DNA of 64,000 nucleotides from Microcoleus sp. FACHB-61 (lineage in GTDB: Bacteria; Cyanobacteriota; Cyanobacteriia; Cyanobacteriales; Microcoleaceae), in assembly GCA_014695295.1 (NCBI GenBank), contig JACJNY010000007.1:102166-166165 (forward strand). The letters are read 5' to 3'. Position numbers and translations under genes: made by a program. This document shows, in pieces, positions 1 to 8,886 of this stretch (positions are counted from its first letter, which is position 1; every line of letters begins with the position of its first letter). The notes under the pieces are model-generated. The model did not search any database. It saw only the letters and a program-made list of their open reading frames with translations, and was not told the DNA's origin.

Positions 1-156
1 GAAGCCCAAAATCCAGAAACCGGTTTGGCTCCGCAGAATCCTGGAAACACGATTTTCTTGCAGCCGGCCCCTGAAACCCGATCGCCCTTGGCGGCACCAA
101 ACTCTGAGCCCGCTCTCAAGAATGGAGCCGGTGTGGAAACACCGCTGGGCTATTAA
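1..156 (+). CDS. C-terminal fragment of an unknown protein
   Basis: An open frame enters from the left edge in frame 1 and stops at TAA 154-156, giving 51 residues. The visible tail is rich in Pro, Ala, Asn and Gly (ending VETPLGY) and looks like a disordered C-terminus with no recognisable domain. The next gene on the same strand starts 292 bp downstream. That gap is AT-rich and holds only a short TTGCAAC/GTTGCAA inverted pair near 243-271. No function can be assigned from this piece. Confidence 0.55.
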   Translation, partial: EAQNPETGLAPQNPGNTIFLQPAPETRSPLAAPNSEPALKNGAGVETPLGY

Positions 157-448
157 GCCTGTGTCAAAGCGGAGAGTGCCCTCCGGGCCTGAGTGTCCGA
201 GGGCCTGAGAATTTGAGGATCTAATTTCTTTTTTGACTTTTTTGCAACTCGCGATCGATTTCCTTGTTGCAACCGGAAGTTAAAAATTAAAACTTATTAA
301 CACGGCTTCAAAAAAAATGCAACTGTAGGTCCGATCCAAACCTTGATAGCGATCGCTCATTCCCAAGTTTTTAATTTTCTATTATAAAATCAAAAATCTA
401 AATTCTAAATTCTAGAATGATCAAACTTGCTATTGAATTTTTAATGCC

Positions 449-2377
449 ATGAGCTACGACCCCCGTTTTGACCGCTACAGATCGCCGGACTTGAAACGCC
501 CAAAACCGTCGGGCGATTCCCTACGGGATAGCTTCGCCGCGCGTACTGGATGGGGAAAAGAAGCCAAACCTAGAGCGAACGGCAGTTTCGGCAGATCGCC
601 ACAACAGGCGGCTCGACCTTGGGGGCGGCCGGTGGAGCGTTTAAAACCCAGGAGGTTCCGGTTGTGGGCCGTGTGGGCGGTGTTGATGCTGGGGGGGCTG
701 GGGCTGGCTGTGAATTTGTTTTATTTGCAGGTGACGCGAGCTCCGGCGCTGCGCAAACAAGCGGAGCAGCAGCAAACTCTCAAAACTAAGCCGTTTGTGC
801 CGAGACGCCCGATTGTTGACCGCGCGGGGAATGTTTTGGCGATCGACAGACAGGTGTACACGCTCTACGCTCACCCGAAGTTGTTTAACCACTCGAAGGC
901 GGAAGTTGCTGCTAAATTGGCTCCGATGCTGGCGATCGAACTGAGTCCGGGTACTACGTCGGAAACTGAACTGCTGCGCAGGTTTAATCTGGGTGAAACC
1001 GGTATTACAATTGCGGATTCTCTGCCTCAAGAGGTGGCGGATCGCATCGGCCAGATGCAAATTAAAGAGAGTCCGGTGGATGGCCTGGAGTTGCTGCGCC
1101 AGCAGCAGCGTTTTTACCCGCAACAGGAGTTGGCGGCGGATATCCTCGGTTATGTGGACGGGGAACGGAAGGGACAAGCTGGGGTGGAATACAGCCAGCA
1201 GAATTTGCTGGAACGATCGATGCCGTCGATTCAGTTTAGCAGGTCGAGCAATGGGAATTGGGTTCCCGATCGGCTGACGGCGGGATTTGTGCAGCTTGAT
1301 GACTTGAAATTGCAACTGACGATCGACAGTCGCTTGCAGCGGGCGGCGCGAATGGCTCTCAAGGAAAAAATGAAGGAGCACGAAGCGAAGCGGGGCACGG
1401 TGATCGTGATGGATGCCCGTAACGGGGAATTGCTGTCAGTGGTAGCGGAACCTTCTTATGATCCGAATCAATATTTTAATTTCGATTTGTCGCGCTATAA
1501 AAATTGGGCTGTAACTGATGTTTATGAGCCTGGTTCGACTTTTAAAGCGATTAATGTGGCGATCGCTCTGGAAGCGGGTGCGGTGACACCTAATACTGTG
1601 TTTAGGGATGAAGGTCGGATTTACATGGATGTCTGGACTATCCAAAATTCCGATTACCAGCAGGCAGGCGCGCGCGGCCCTTCAACTGTTACTGAGATTT
1701 TGAAATATTCTAGCAATGTGGGGATGGTACACGTAATGAGAAGTATGAAAGCTTCTCTTTACTATCAAGCTTTAGAAAAACTCGGACTCGGACAAACTGC
1801 AGGAACTGATTTGCCTTTTGAGGTAAGCAGCCAGCTTAAAAATCGAGAACAATTTATTAACTCTCCGGTGGAAGTTGCTACTACGGCTTTCGGGCAGGGT
1901 TTTTCGATTACTCCGATGCAGTTGGTGCAGCTTAACGGTGCTTTGGCTAACGGCGGCAAGTTGGTCACTCCTCACGTTGTGCGGGGACTTTTTGATAGGG
2001 ACGGTGAAGCTTATTGGAAGCTTCCGAGGCCGGTTCCGAAGCAGGTTTTTTCGCCGGAAACTACTAAGCAGGTGTTAGAAATGATGGAAACTGTGGTTGA
2101 TGGTGGTACGGGGAAAGCTGCACAAATTCCTGGGTATCGGATTGCTGGGAAAACGGGGACGGCTCAAAAAGCTAATGCTGGTGGGGGTTATTCTAAGAAC
2201 GCGATTATTACTAGCTTTGTGGGGATAATGCCTGTGGAGGCTCCTCGGTATGTGGTTTTGGCGGTGATTGATGAGCCTAAGGAGGGTTCTTCGGGGGGTA
2301 CGGTGGCGGCGCCGATTGTTGAGTCGGTGATGGAGGCGCTGATTTCTATTGAGAAGATTGCGCCGAGTAAGAAGTAG
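449..2377 (+). CDS. ftsI: Penicillin-binding protein, FtsI/PBP2-type peptidoglycan transpeptidase
   Basis: Class B penicillin-binding protein of 642 residues that cross-links septal peptidoglycan on the outer face of the inner membrane. A basic, Pro-rich cytoplasmic tail of about 70 residues precedes one membrane anchor (about 71-92, LWAVWAVLMLGGLGLAVNLF). The dimerisation domain follows, then the transpeptidase domain with all three catalytic motifs: STFK at 363-366 (acyl-serine 363), SSN at 421-423 and KTGT at 568-571. Length and motif spacing fit FtsI. ATG 449 begins the first long stretch of the frame; an upstream ATG at 444 is in another frame. It stands alone and is not in a dcw cluster, as is usual in cyanobacteria. 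A sister class B PBP (PBP2/MrdA) is the main alternative. Confidence 0.9.
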   Translation: MSYDPRFDRYRSPDLKRPKPSGDSLRDSFAARTGWGKEAKPRANGSFGRSPQQAARPWGRPVERLKPRRFRLWAVWAVLMLGGLGLAVNLFYLQVTRAPALRKQAEQQQTLKTKPFVPRRPIVDRAGNVLAIDRQVYTLYAHPKLFNHSKAEVAAKLAPMLAIELSPGTTSETELLRRFNLGETGITIADSLPQEVADRIGQMQIKESPVDGLELLRQQQRFYPQQELAADILGYVDGERKGQAGVEYSQQNLLERSMPSIQFSRSSNGNWVPDRLTAGFVQLDDLKLQLTIDSRLQRAARMALKEKMKEHEAKRGTVIVMDARNGELLSVVAEPSYDPNQYFNFDLSRYKNWAVTDVYEPGSTFKAINVAIALEAGAVTPNTVFRDEGRIYMDVWTIQNSDYQQAGARGPSTVTEILKYSSNVGMVHVMRSMKASLYYQALEKLGLGQTAGTDLPFEVSSQLKNREQFINSPVEVATTAFGQGFSITPMQLVQLNGALANGGKLVTPHVVRGLFDRDGEAYWKLPRPVPKQVFSPETTKQVLEMMETVVDGGTGKAAQIPGYRIAGKTGTAQKANAGGGYSKNAIITSFVGIMPVEAPRYVVLAVIDEPKEGSSGGTVAAPIVESVMEALISIEKIAPSKK

Positions 2378-2413
2378 TTGATTATATTATATGTGGTGTC
2401 ATGAATTGATATC

Positions 2414-3115
2414 GCATATAAGCATCGACCACACGGCTATGGAGGACACGGCAGTGCCGTTTCCCTACTCGAAAATAATCGATCGCCCCCGAGGATGTAA
2501 CGAGCGACAACACGGCAATTGAGGACAGGGCAATGCCGTTTCCCTACCCCAAATTTATCTATTAATTATTGTAGGGACACGGCACTGCCGTGTCCTGATT
2601 TCTATCGAAAACACGGCTGTGGAGGACACGGCAATGCCGTTTCCCTACCCCAAAATTATCTATTAATTATTGTAGGGACACGGCACTGCCCTGTCCTGAT
2701 TTCTATGGAAAACACGGCTGTGGAGGACACGGCAATGCCGTTTCCCTACCCCAAAATTATCTATTAATTATTGTAGGGACACGGCACTGCCGTGTCCTGA
2801 TTTCTATCGAAAACTGTGGAGGACACGGCAATGCCGTCTCCCTACCCCAAATTTATCTATTAATTATTGTAGGGACACGGCAGTGCCGTGTCCTGATTTC
2901 TATGGAAAACACGGCTGTGGAGGACACGGCAATGCCGTTTTCCTACCCCAAAATTATCTATTAATTATTGTAGGGACACGGCAGTGCCGTGTCCTGATTT
3001 CTATCGAAAACACGGCTGTGGAGGACACGGCAATGCCGTTTCCCTACCCCAAAATTATCTATTAATTATTGTAGGGACACGGCAGTGCCGTGTCCTGATG
3101 CCTGCCGTGTCCTGA
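2414..3115. repeat. REP-type tandem array 1, about 101-bp units
   Basis: Copies of GTAGGGACACGG begin at 2571, 2672, 2773, 2869, 2970 and 3071, so the period is 101 bp with one unit shortened to 96. Each unit carries a perfect palindrome around ACGGCACTGCCGT or ACGGCAGTGCCGT, plus a second half-related motif GAGGACACGGCAATGCCGT. The left edge (2414-2570) is a mosaic that resembles the 81-bp unit of array 2. The array lies between ftsI and the 3' end of the RAYT gene. Short open frames inside it are by-products of the repeat. The non-repeated ends (2378-2413, 3116-3150) hold nothing recognisable. Confidence 0.93.
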
Positions 3116-3150
3116 TTCCGTCGGTTTCTATACAAACCGTATTTTTATAT

Positions 3151-3729
3151 TTAAAAACGCAAATCTAGCAAAATAGGGTGATTTTTCTGATGTTCTAATT
3201 TCTCAGGATTTTGACCCCAACGCTGAGGATTATTGATGATGTATTGCCTTTTGCAATTCAAAGTTTTTTCATCGCGGATAATTGATTCGTGAAAGCCATC
3301 TTGCCAGACAGGAACTTCTGTTGTTTGGCAGAACTTATGAATGAATCTTGTAACAGCACCTTTATACGAACGGATCGCGGTAGGAATAGAACTGCGAACG
3401 GGTTGACCAAATTGTTCCGGGGTAGGGACACGCCTTGGCTGTGCCTTTACTGGGGTATTGTCAACGATCGCCAACAGTCCATGTACATGATCGGGCATAA
3501 TTACAAAGGTATCTAATTGAAAGCGGGAAAAATGATTGGGAATGTCTAACCAACAAATGTGGGCAAGATAACCTAAAAAATTTAATCGCATTTGACCGTC
3601 AATCACCTCGCCGAATATACATTGTCGTGCCTCGGTGCAAATGGTAATATGATAAACGCCCGGTTGAGTGTAATCGTATCCTTTAAGACGAACAGAACGG
3701 CGGTGGTGTTTTTGTGGGTCGTAAGGCAT
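3151..3729 (-). CDS. REP-associated tyrosine transposase (RAYT, IS200/IS605-like Y1 transposase)
   Basis: 192-residue HUH-superfamily single-strand transposase. It shows the N-terminal RAYT signature (RRSVRLKGYDYTQPGVYHIT), the HUH metal motif as HVH within MPDHVHGLLAI, and a C-terminal YIINNPQRW block whose Tyr is the likely nucleophile. Full length for the family, with no frameshift. RAYTs are domesticated relatives of IS200/IS605 TnpA that act on REP palindromes. Here the gene sits between two REP-like arrays, with a lone perfect palindrome 39 bp upstream of its start. This context supports a role in spreading or maintaining these repeats. It is not an ordinary IS because no flanking target-site or IS-end structure is visible apart from the REPs. 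Confidence 0.88.
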   Translation of the reverse strand: MPYDPQKHHRRSVRLKGYDYTQPGVYHITICTEARQCIFGEVIDGQMRLNFLGYLAHICWLDIPNHFSRFQLDTFVIMPDHVHGLLAIVDNTPVKAQPRRVPTPEQFGQPVRSSIPTAIRSYKGAVTRFIHKFCQTTEVPVWQDGFHESIIRDEKTLNCKRQYIINNPQRWGQNPEKLEHQKNHPILLDLRF

Positions 3730-3767
3730 GGTATGAAAATAGCATTGTTGGAATATAAAAATTGTAG

Positions 3768-3788
3768 GGAAACGGCACTGCCGTTTCC
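3768..3788. repeat. Solitary REP palindrome upstream of the RAYT gene
   Basis: A perfect 21-bp palindrome with arms GGAAACGGCA and TGCCGTTTCC around one central base. It lies 39 bp upstream of the RAYT start codon and has the same core as both arrays. It could be a recognition hairpin or part of the RAYT promoter region. Confidence 0.85.
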
Positions 3789-3817
3789 TAATTTCGGGTA
3801 ACGGGTAAAATTAACCG

Positions 3818-4538
3818 GATCGCATATAACCATCGACAACACGGCTATTGAGGACACGGCAGTGCCGTTTCCCTACCCCAAAATAATCGCTCGGGCGCGA
3901 TCGCATATAACCATCGACAACGAGGCTATTGAGGACACGGCAGTGCCGTTTCCCTACTCCAAAATAATCGCTCGGGCGCGATCGCATATAAGCATCGACA
4001 ACGAGGCTATTGAGGACACGGCAGTGCCGTTTCCCTACCCCAAAATAATCGCTCGGGCGCGATCGAATATAATCATCGACAACGAGGCTATGGAGGACAC
4101 GGCAGTGCCGTTTCCCTACCCCAAAATAATCGCTCGGGCGCGATCGCATATAATCATCGACAACGAGGCTATTGAGGAGACGGCAGTGCCGTTTCCCTAC
4201 TCCAAAATAATCGCTCGGGCGCGATCGCATATAATCATCGACAACGAGGCTATTGAGGACACGGCAGTGCCGTTTCCCTACCCCAAAATAATCGCTCGGG
4301 CGCGATCGCATATAATCATCGACAACGAGGCTATTGAGGAGACGGCAGTGCCGTTTCCCTACCCCAAAATAATCGCTCGGGCGCGATCGCATATAAGCAT
4401 CGACAACACGGCTATTGAGGACACGGCAGTGCCGTTTCCCTACCCCAAAATAATCGCTCGGGCGCGATCGAATATAATCATCGACAACGAGGCTATTGAG
4501 GACACGGCAGTGCCGTTTCCCTACCCCAAAATAATCGT
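3818..4538. repeat. REP-type tandem array 2, nine 81-bp units
   Basis: Units start at 3818, 3899, 3980, 4061, 4142, 4223, 4304, 4385 and 4466, an invariant 81-bp period with point changes only; the ninth is cut at about 72 bp. Each unit contains a CGCGATCGCATATA or CGCGATCGAATATA block, a GAGGACACGGCAGTGCCGT palindrome and CCCTACCCCAAAATAATCG. Because 81 is divisible by 3, both strands stay open for about 245 codons, which creates two false repetitive proteins. There are no unique spacers, so it is not a CRISPR array. Confidence 0.95.
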
Positions 4539-4567
4539 AGCTTGCGGGGCGGCACGCCATAGTCCTG

Positions 4568-5185
4568 TCAGTAACAATATCTTCCGTCTTTAGCTGTCCG
4601 TTGTCTGTTGGAGGTGCGTTTATGTCCTAGGAGAGTGGAGATGATGATGCAGCGTTGGCTGTTTCTTAAATTGGGATGATATAGCGTTAGGGTTCCTTTC
4701 GCTCTTATACTCGTTAGGGTGCAGTCGTGGTCGCTTCGAGATACGGGACAACCTCGGTGGTTGAACATGACTCGCCGGATTGTGCCGTTTACTTTTTGCT
4801 CGTTGCTTTCGTTTACTTGGAGCACTGTTGTTTCATCTCTATCTATTTGAATTTGCGATTCTAGGTTTTTCCATTGGTTGGCTGGTACTTGGGCGGGGGC
4901 TATGTCGGCTGGGTGAACTGCTATTTGTACATTTTCTCCTACTTCTTTGAAGCTGGCTTGCCATGAAATTTTGTCGCGCTTGGCGTTGCTGTGGGCAAGT
5001 TCCATTGCCGAATAAGCTCGATCGAGCGATGCTTTTAAACGCTGGTTGTTGATGAACATCAGCCAGGAGGGGGCGACGATCGCACTGAATATTCCTATGA
5101 TTAAAATAATTATCAATAGCTCAATCATCGTAAAACCTGCGGCAGGTGTAGTGGCTCTGCCTTTGAGCGTTTTATTTATTGACAC
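4568..5185 (-). CDS. GspH-like pseudopilin, prepilin-type N-terminus
   Basis: 205 residues. The prepilin signature GFTMIELLIIILIIGIFSAI follows an 18-residue basic leader, so a prepilin peptidase should cut before Phe with the conserved Glu at +5. The helix continues as APSWLMFINNQRLKASLDRA, closely matching the pseudopilin at 6330-6935 (SWLAFINRQR), which suggests duplication. The C-terminus (CIIISTLLGHKRTS) aligns with that paralogue's CAIVETIIGGMRTA. The start is GTG at 5185, preceded by AGGGAG nine bases upstream. It is probably the last gene of the hps-type cluster, separated from the rest by a Uma2 gene. It may correspond to one of the minor pseudopilins of hormogonium polysaccharide secretion; the exact name is uncertain. 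Confidence 0.8.
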   Translation of the reverse strand: MSINKTLKGRATTPAAGFTMIELLIIILIIGIFSAIVAPSWLMFINNQRLKASLDRAYSAMELAHSNAKRDKISWQASFKEVGENVQIAVHPADIAPAQVPANQWKNLESQIQIDRDETTVLQVNESNEQKVNGTIRRVMFNHRGCPVSRSDHDCTLTSIRAKGTLTLYHPNLRNSQRCIIISTLLGHKRTSNRQRTAKDGRYCY

Positions 5186-5212
5186 GTAGATGCACTCCCT
5201 GATATTTAGCTG

Positions 5213-5237
5213 AAAAAAAAAACAGCTAGGAGGAGCT
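5213..5237 (-). terminator. Weak intrinsic terminator-like site
   Basis: Read on the minus strand, a short AGCT-N6-AGCT hairpin (5224-5237) is followed by ten T residues (5222-5213). It lies between the Uma2 gene and the pseudopilin gene. The four-pair stem is poor, so this may instead be an A/T tract in the pseudopilin promoter. Confidence 0.3.
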
Positions 5238-5385
5238 ATTTTTTATAGCGTATATTTTAACTTTTGGGTTTTGTGGCTGTGTAGATCGGTTTTTACTGAA
5301 AATTTCTGCGAATCTCACAAAGCTGCGGGTAAGGAAACGGCACTCAGGAAACGGCTGTGCGGTTTGCTTAGAGCAAATTTGTCGA

Positions 5386-5575
5386 TCGCCCGATCGGATA
5401 ATTCGCCCGATCGCATAAATTGCCCGATCGCCCGATCGCATAAATTGCCCGATCGCATAAATCGCGGGTATTGATTCGATCGCCCGGTGTGGATGAGAGT
5501 CGATCGCCCGATCGGATAATTCGCGGGTATTGATTCGAGGGCAGGGTGTGGATGAGAGTCGATCGCCCGATCGCT
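5386..5575. repeat. Cluster of CGATCGCCCGATCG motifs and a 59-bp direct repeat
   Basis: Within 190 bp, CCCGATCG or CGATCGCCCGATCG recurs about ten times, often separated by GATAATT or CATAAATTG. From 5464 a 59-bp unit (GCGGGTATTGATTCGA to CGATCGCCCGATCG) is repeated once at 5523. The cluster abuts the 3' end of the Uma2 gene. No promoter or structural RNA is evident; it looks like local amplification of HIP1-like octamers. Confidence 0.8.
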
Positions 5576-6212
5576 AAATTTGCGCTTTCACCCAAGATCG
5601 AAAGGCTTTCATGGCGACGTTTCTGCCGGCTGTTTTGCTTTGCTGCAAATACTGGGGGATGAGCTCGGTGATGGGGAAGTTGGGAAACTGGAGACTGCGA
5701 TCGGACTGTATGTATTTTGCATTTTGCAATACGCTGATTTCCAGGTTGCGGCCGTTGTAGCGCCACAATTCGGGCACTCCTAATGCTTCGTAGTTGTTGA
5801 ACTGAGTGCGGGAGGTGAGGTCGATTTCTATCGCTAAATCGGGAGGTGGGTCTGTTTCTAAGTCGATGCGGTTTTTGCCTCTGACTGCGGCTTCGTTTTG
5901 GATATAGAAACAGGTATCTGGTTCTACTCCTTGAGCCATTTTTTTATTTTTGAAGGTTGTGGAACCTAGAGACCAAAATTCAATACCAAGTTCTTCTAGT
6001 AGTGCTTCGACTAAGTTACCAATCAGGACTTTACCAATTTCGTGTTCGGGTAGGGGAACCATGATTTCTAATGTTCCTTTGCTGTATGAAAGTCGGGATG
6101 CACGACTTTCTCCCAATTCTGTTAGTAGGGTTTCAAACATCAGCCAGGTTATGTCTTTGAGTAATAGTTGATTTCCTGGCTGGACGATTATTTGTTTTAG
6201 TTCGAGCTGCAT
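5574..6212 (-). CDS. Uma2 family (DUF820) putative restriction-endonuclease-fold protein
   Basis: 212 residues. The Uma2/DUF820 family has a PD-(D/E)XK nuclease fold and is hugely expanded in cyanobacteria; its cellular role is mostly unknown. Visible motifs are GVEPDTCFYI, PPDLAIEIDLTS (acidic metal-ligand strand) and the conserved ELWRYNGRNLEI block. N-terminal part TWLMFETLLTELGESRASRLSY is also typical. It interrupts the run of pseudopilin genes, 117 bp after one and about 390 bp before the next, and is flanked by a CGATCG-rich repeat, so it is likely a later insertion into the cluster rather than part of its function. Start ATG 6212. Confidence 0.85.
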   Translation of the reverse strand: MQLELKQIIVQPGNQLLLKDITWLMFETLLTELGESRASRLSYSKGTLEIMVPLPEHEIGKVLIGNLVEALLEELGIEFWSLGSTTFKNKKMAQGVEPDTCFYIQNEAAVRGKNRIDLETDPPPDLAIEIDLTSRTQFNNYEALGVPELWRYNGRNLEISVLQNAKYIQSDRSLQFPNFPITELIPQYLQQSKTAGRNVAMKAFRSWVKAQI

Positions 6213-6329
6213 ATTTTGACTGTTTTAATTAGATTTGAAATATAAAATAATTTAAGTTAATAGATTTTACCAATTCAGAACTTATGCGGAATTGCTGTTA
6301 GAGATTAAGATTAAATTTATTGAAAACTC

Positions 6330-6935
6330 TTAGGGGCACCCAGTTACGGGATCATTTCCTTCAGCAGTTCTCATGCCTCCTATGATAGTTTCCACGATCG
6401 CACACTGCTTACCACCACCCTTAACAGGAGAAACTGTGGCAACAAATCGACGAACATTTGGATTTACGGTATCTTGCGGAAGTTGATCCTTCACGTTTCC
6501 CTGGTAGTCAAAAGTGATTGAGGTTGCGTTAGAAACAAGTGCAATGGTGCCGGGTTTAATTTCGCCTCCACCATCTAACGTCTGCGTACTACCACCCGTA
6601 GCTAGTGGGGGGTCAAACGTAACTGTTGGCGGATCGACAGATGGGGCAGAAAATGTAATAGTGATATCGCGCTTAGTTCGCTTTGCTTCGCTTTGTGCAA
6701 GTCGTAATGATTGGAAAACTCGATCGTTCACAGTGCGAACTCTTTGTCTGTTGATAAATGCCAGCCAGCTTGGAGCGGCGATCGAGCTTAATATACCTAT
6801 GATTAACGCTATCACGAGCACTTCTAAAAGGGTGAATCCTCCATCGCCTTTTCTGGATGCAGTTTTGTTGAAATTAGGGCTGGGCTTGGCAGCACACTTA
6901 TGCAAAACTTTTAATAATATTGGTGGGGTTTTCAT
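6330..6935 (-). CDS. GspH-like pseudopilin of the hps cluster
   Basis: 201 residues. A 32-residue leader ends in GDGG, followed by the prepilin motif FTLLEVLVIALIIGILSSIA with Glu at +5, so it should be processed by PilD. The rest is a periplasmic domain with a probable C-terminal disulfide (Cys in KQCAIVE and the terminal GCP). It lies 58 bp downstream of the HpsC-like gene on the same strand and is likely co-transcribed. By position it could be the third hps pseudopilin (HpsD-like), but I cannot confirm the name. It is a paralogue of the pseudopilin at 4568-5185. Confidence 0.82.
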   Translation of the reverse strand: MKTPPILLKVLHKCAAKPSPNFNKTASRKGDGGFTLLEVLVIALIIGILSSIAAPSWLAFINRQRVRTVNDRVFQSLRLAQSEAKRTKRDITITFSAPSVDPPTVTFDPPLATGGSTQTLDGGGEIKPGTIALVSNATSITFDYQGNVKDQLPQDTVNPNVRRFVATVSPVKGGGKQCAIVETIIGGMRTAEGNDPVTGCP

Positions 6936-6993
6936 GGTAATGTCCTATTGTTTATCGGCGGGCGGCTATTCAGAAATGTGTTTCAGGCCTAAC

Positions 6994-8079
6994 TTATTTT
7001 CCTACCGCACCGAAACCTTGTACTTGAACGGTTGCTGTTGGGAAATATGCGGAATTGTTGGCGCTGGAAAGAACATTACTAGGTTCAAGGCGACGCAGGC
7101 TATTTCCTCTGAGCGTAACTCTGGCTATGTTTCTCGCTGTATCTACACAAGCGTAGAAGCTATTTCTACCTTCTGTATCCGTTACTTTTAGAGTGGCTTC
7201 TCCGATTGCGGTTGAAGTTTTTGGATCGGTAGGATTACCAAGAGCAGTCGTGCATGGAGTCAACATCGACCCTGAACCGTGGTCTATGTAGTTAACCAGT
7301 ACCTGTGGCTTGGTTGCCCCAGATGTAGCTTGTGTCAGCCCCGCCGCAAGTGTCACCTTTTGGGTGGGTTTAGTAAAGTCAAAATCTTTATTAAAAGCTG
7401 GATCTGGTTGTTGAGTATCTTCGTCTGTATCAGGCTTGTTGTAGTAAGGAAGATTAATATCTGCCGCAACCGGGTCAGGTTTTCTTACTCCATCCCTAAT
7501 TTCATAGCGAGCAATACGTGTTGGACAAGGGGCACCTGAAGGCTCACACCAAATAGACTTAGGATCAGTTTCTTTGATCTGGTAGTAGGCAACTAATGAT
7601 AGTACATAGGTGTCGTTACATTTACCTTTATTAGCTGCCTCTTTACATTTGATGGGTGTTATTGAACTGTTAATAGGAACAGCATTTGTAATTTGCTGTC
7701 GCTTCCAAAACACGAGCACCGGAGTTCCGTTAGAGACAGAAGGAAGTTGAGTTGTGATAGCAGGAATACCTGTAGGGGTAGTGGTGGCAGTGATGGTAAG
7801 AGCGGGATTATTATCGTAAATATAAATAGCTTGGCTCAAATCTTGGGCGATGAAATCAACTGCTGCCTGAATGTCTTGCTCGGTATTTGACTTGACTTGT
7901 TCCCTCCTGTCGGTATTCAGCATATCCACTACAAAACCGAGCATCGGTGTAAGGATTAAAAACGCCATAATTGCTCCGACTAATAGCTCAACGAGAGTCA
8001 TGCCCTTTTCGGTTTGAGCTGGCCCGGATCTGTTTTTCTGGTGCTGACTTTTGAGAAGCAACCTGAGTAGACTTTTCAT
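6994..8079 (-). CDS. hpsC: Hormogonium polysaccharide secretion pseudopilin HpsC-like
   Basis: 361 residues, much longer than a typical minor pilin. The leader of about 26 residues ends EKG and is followed by MTLVELLVGAIMAFLILTPM, a prepilin methylation motif with Glu at +5. The large C-terminal domain has several Cys residues (KCKEAANKGKC, WCEPSGAPC) suggesting disulfides in the periplasm. Size, order after HpsA and HpsB, and fold type match HpsC of the hormogonium polysaccharide locus known from Nostoc punctiforme, where these pseudopilins are needed for motility and polysaccharide export. Gene spacing is 79 bp to hpsB and 58 bp to the next pseudopilin, consistent with one operon. Confidence 0.75.
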   Translation of the reverse strand: MKSLLRLLLKSQHQKNRSGPAQTEKGMTLVELLVGAIMAFLILTPMLGFVVDMLNTDRREQVKSNTEQDIQAAVDFIAQDLSQAIYIYDNNPALTITATTTPTGIPAITTQLPSVSNGTPVLVFWKRQQITNAVPINSSITPIKCKEAANKGKCNDTYVLSLVAYYQIKETDPKSIWCEPSGAPCPTRIARYEIRDGVRKPDPVAADINLPYYNKPDTDEDTQQPDPAFNKDFDFTKPTQKVTLAAGLTQATSGATKPQVLVNYIDHGSGSMLTPCTTALGNPTDPKTSTAIGEATLKVTDTEGRNSFYACVDTARNIARVTLRGNSLRRLEPSNVLSSANNSAYFPTATVQVQGFGAVGK

Positions 8080-8158
8080 TTTGACTTCTTCCTTTGGCGA
8101 GCGGTTGGGAGGGATTTTAAGCTAATAACACTCACTGTAATTATGGGCATACAGTAGT

Positions 8159-8884
8159 TTAGGGTGTTTTGAGGCGGTCAAAGATTGACTTATACGAAGG
8201 ATTTCCCGTAGCGGGAATCTCTGTAGACATTTCTACTACTGGCATTGTCCGATCGCCCAAACCCGAACCAACAACAGATTGTTTGGTCGCATTCTTTGGA
8301 GCCTTCAAAGTTCCTACGGTGCCATCAAAGGAATCAGCCCTGTAAACCCGGACTAAGAGCTGGTAGCCTTTTGAGGTGGGATCGCCACCAGTAATTGATG
8401 TATCTTTATTTAGCCAAGCGCCCTGAACGTTAAAGTCTTTGTTGCTGCTGGACTTACAAATTCCGTCTCCATCCATGTCAACACAGTATGTCTCCTCGAC
8501 GGTAGGAACTCGTGCACCCGCCAAATCACCTGCTGGTGCCTGTATTGGGAAACCTGAGCCTACTACACCGGGTTTTATAGCACCTGTTCTGAGAGCGTCG
8601 ATGTAAGTTCTCGCCGCCTGCGTCGCCAGTTCCACCCGCCGCGCTTGTACGCGAGTCGCTACTGAGAAAGCCATCACAGGGGCGATCGCAATCATTAGCA
8701 CCGAAACCACAATCATCGCTACCAACGACTCGATAATCGTGTAGCCACCATCTCGTGACTTCGATTTTTGCGCGCAACTGTCCGATTTACTCTCAACCTG
8801 CTGCCGGCTGAATTCTGTTTTTGTTTTGGCCCCATTAAATAACAAGGGTGGTGAGTAGCTGTTGTCTTTTAGTAGTTTATTCAT
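8159..8884 (-). CDS. hpsB: Hormogonium polysaccharide secretion pseudopilin HpsB-like
   Basis: 241 residues. An unusually long leader of about 46 residues ends RDGG and is followed by YTIIESLVAMIVVSVLMIAI, a prepilin motif with Glu at +5. The downstream ATRVQARRVELATQAARTYI helix is typical of PilV/GspI-like minor pseudopilins. The start ATG 8884 lies only two bases from the hpsA stop, and its ribosome site (AGGTG) is inside the hpsA end, so translation is probably coupled to hpsA. The family name rests on order (after hpsA, before hpsC) and architecture. Confidence 0.75.
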   Translation of the reverse strand: MNKLLKDNSYSPPLLFNGAKTKTEFSRQQVESKSDSCAQKSKSRDGGYTIIESLVAMIVVSVLMIAIAPVMAFSVATRVQARRVELATQAARTYIDALRTGAIKPGVVGSGFPIQAPAGDLAGARVPTVEETYCVDMDGDGICKSSSNKDFNVQGAWLNKDTSITGGDPTSKGYQLLVRVYRADSFDGTVGTLKAPKNATKQSVVGSGLGDRTMPVVEMSTEIPATGNPSYKSIFDRLKTP

Positions 8885-8886
8885 TG

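Noticed and set aside
641..1381. 246-residue antisense frame inside ftsI
   Set aside because: Shadow of a GC-rich coding region with no motif; ftsI motifs are intact.
2414..3115. CRISPR-like look of the repeat arrays
   Set aside because: The whole unit is repeated and no unique spacers exist; repeats are palindromic REP type and no cas genes are present.
3811..4593. Long repetitive open frames on both strands over array 2
   Set aside because: They come from the 81-bp period being divisible by three; no start signals and no known domain.
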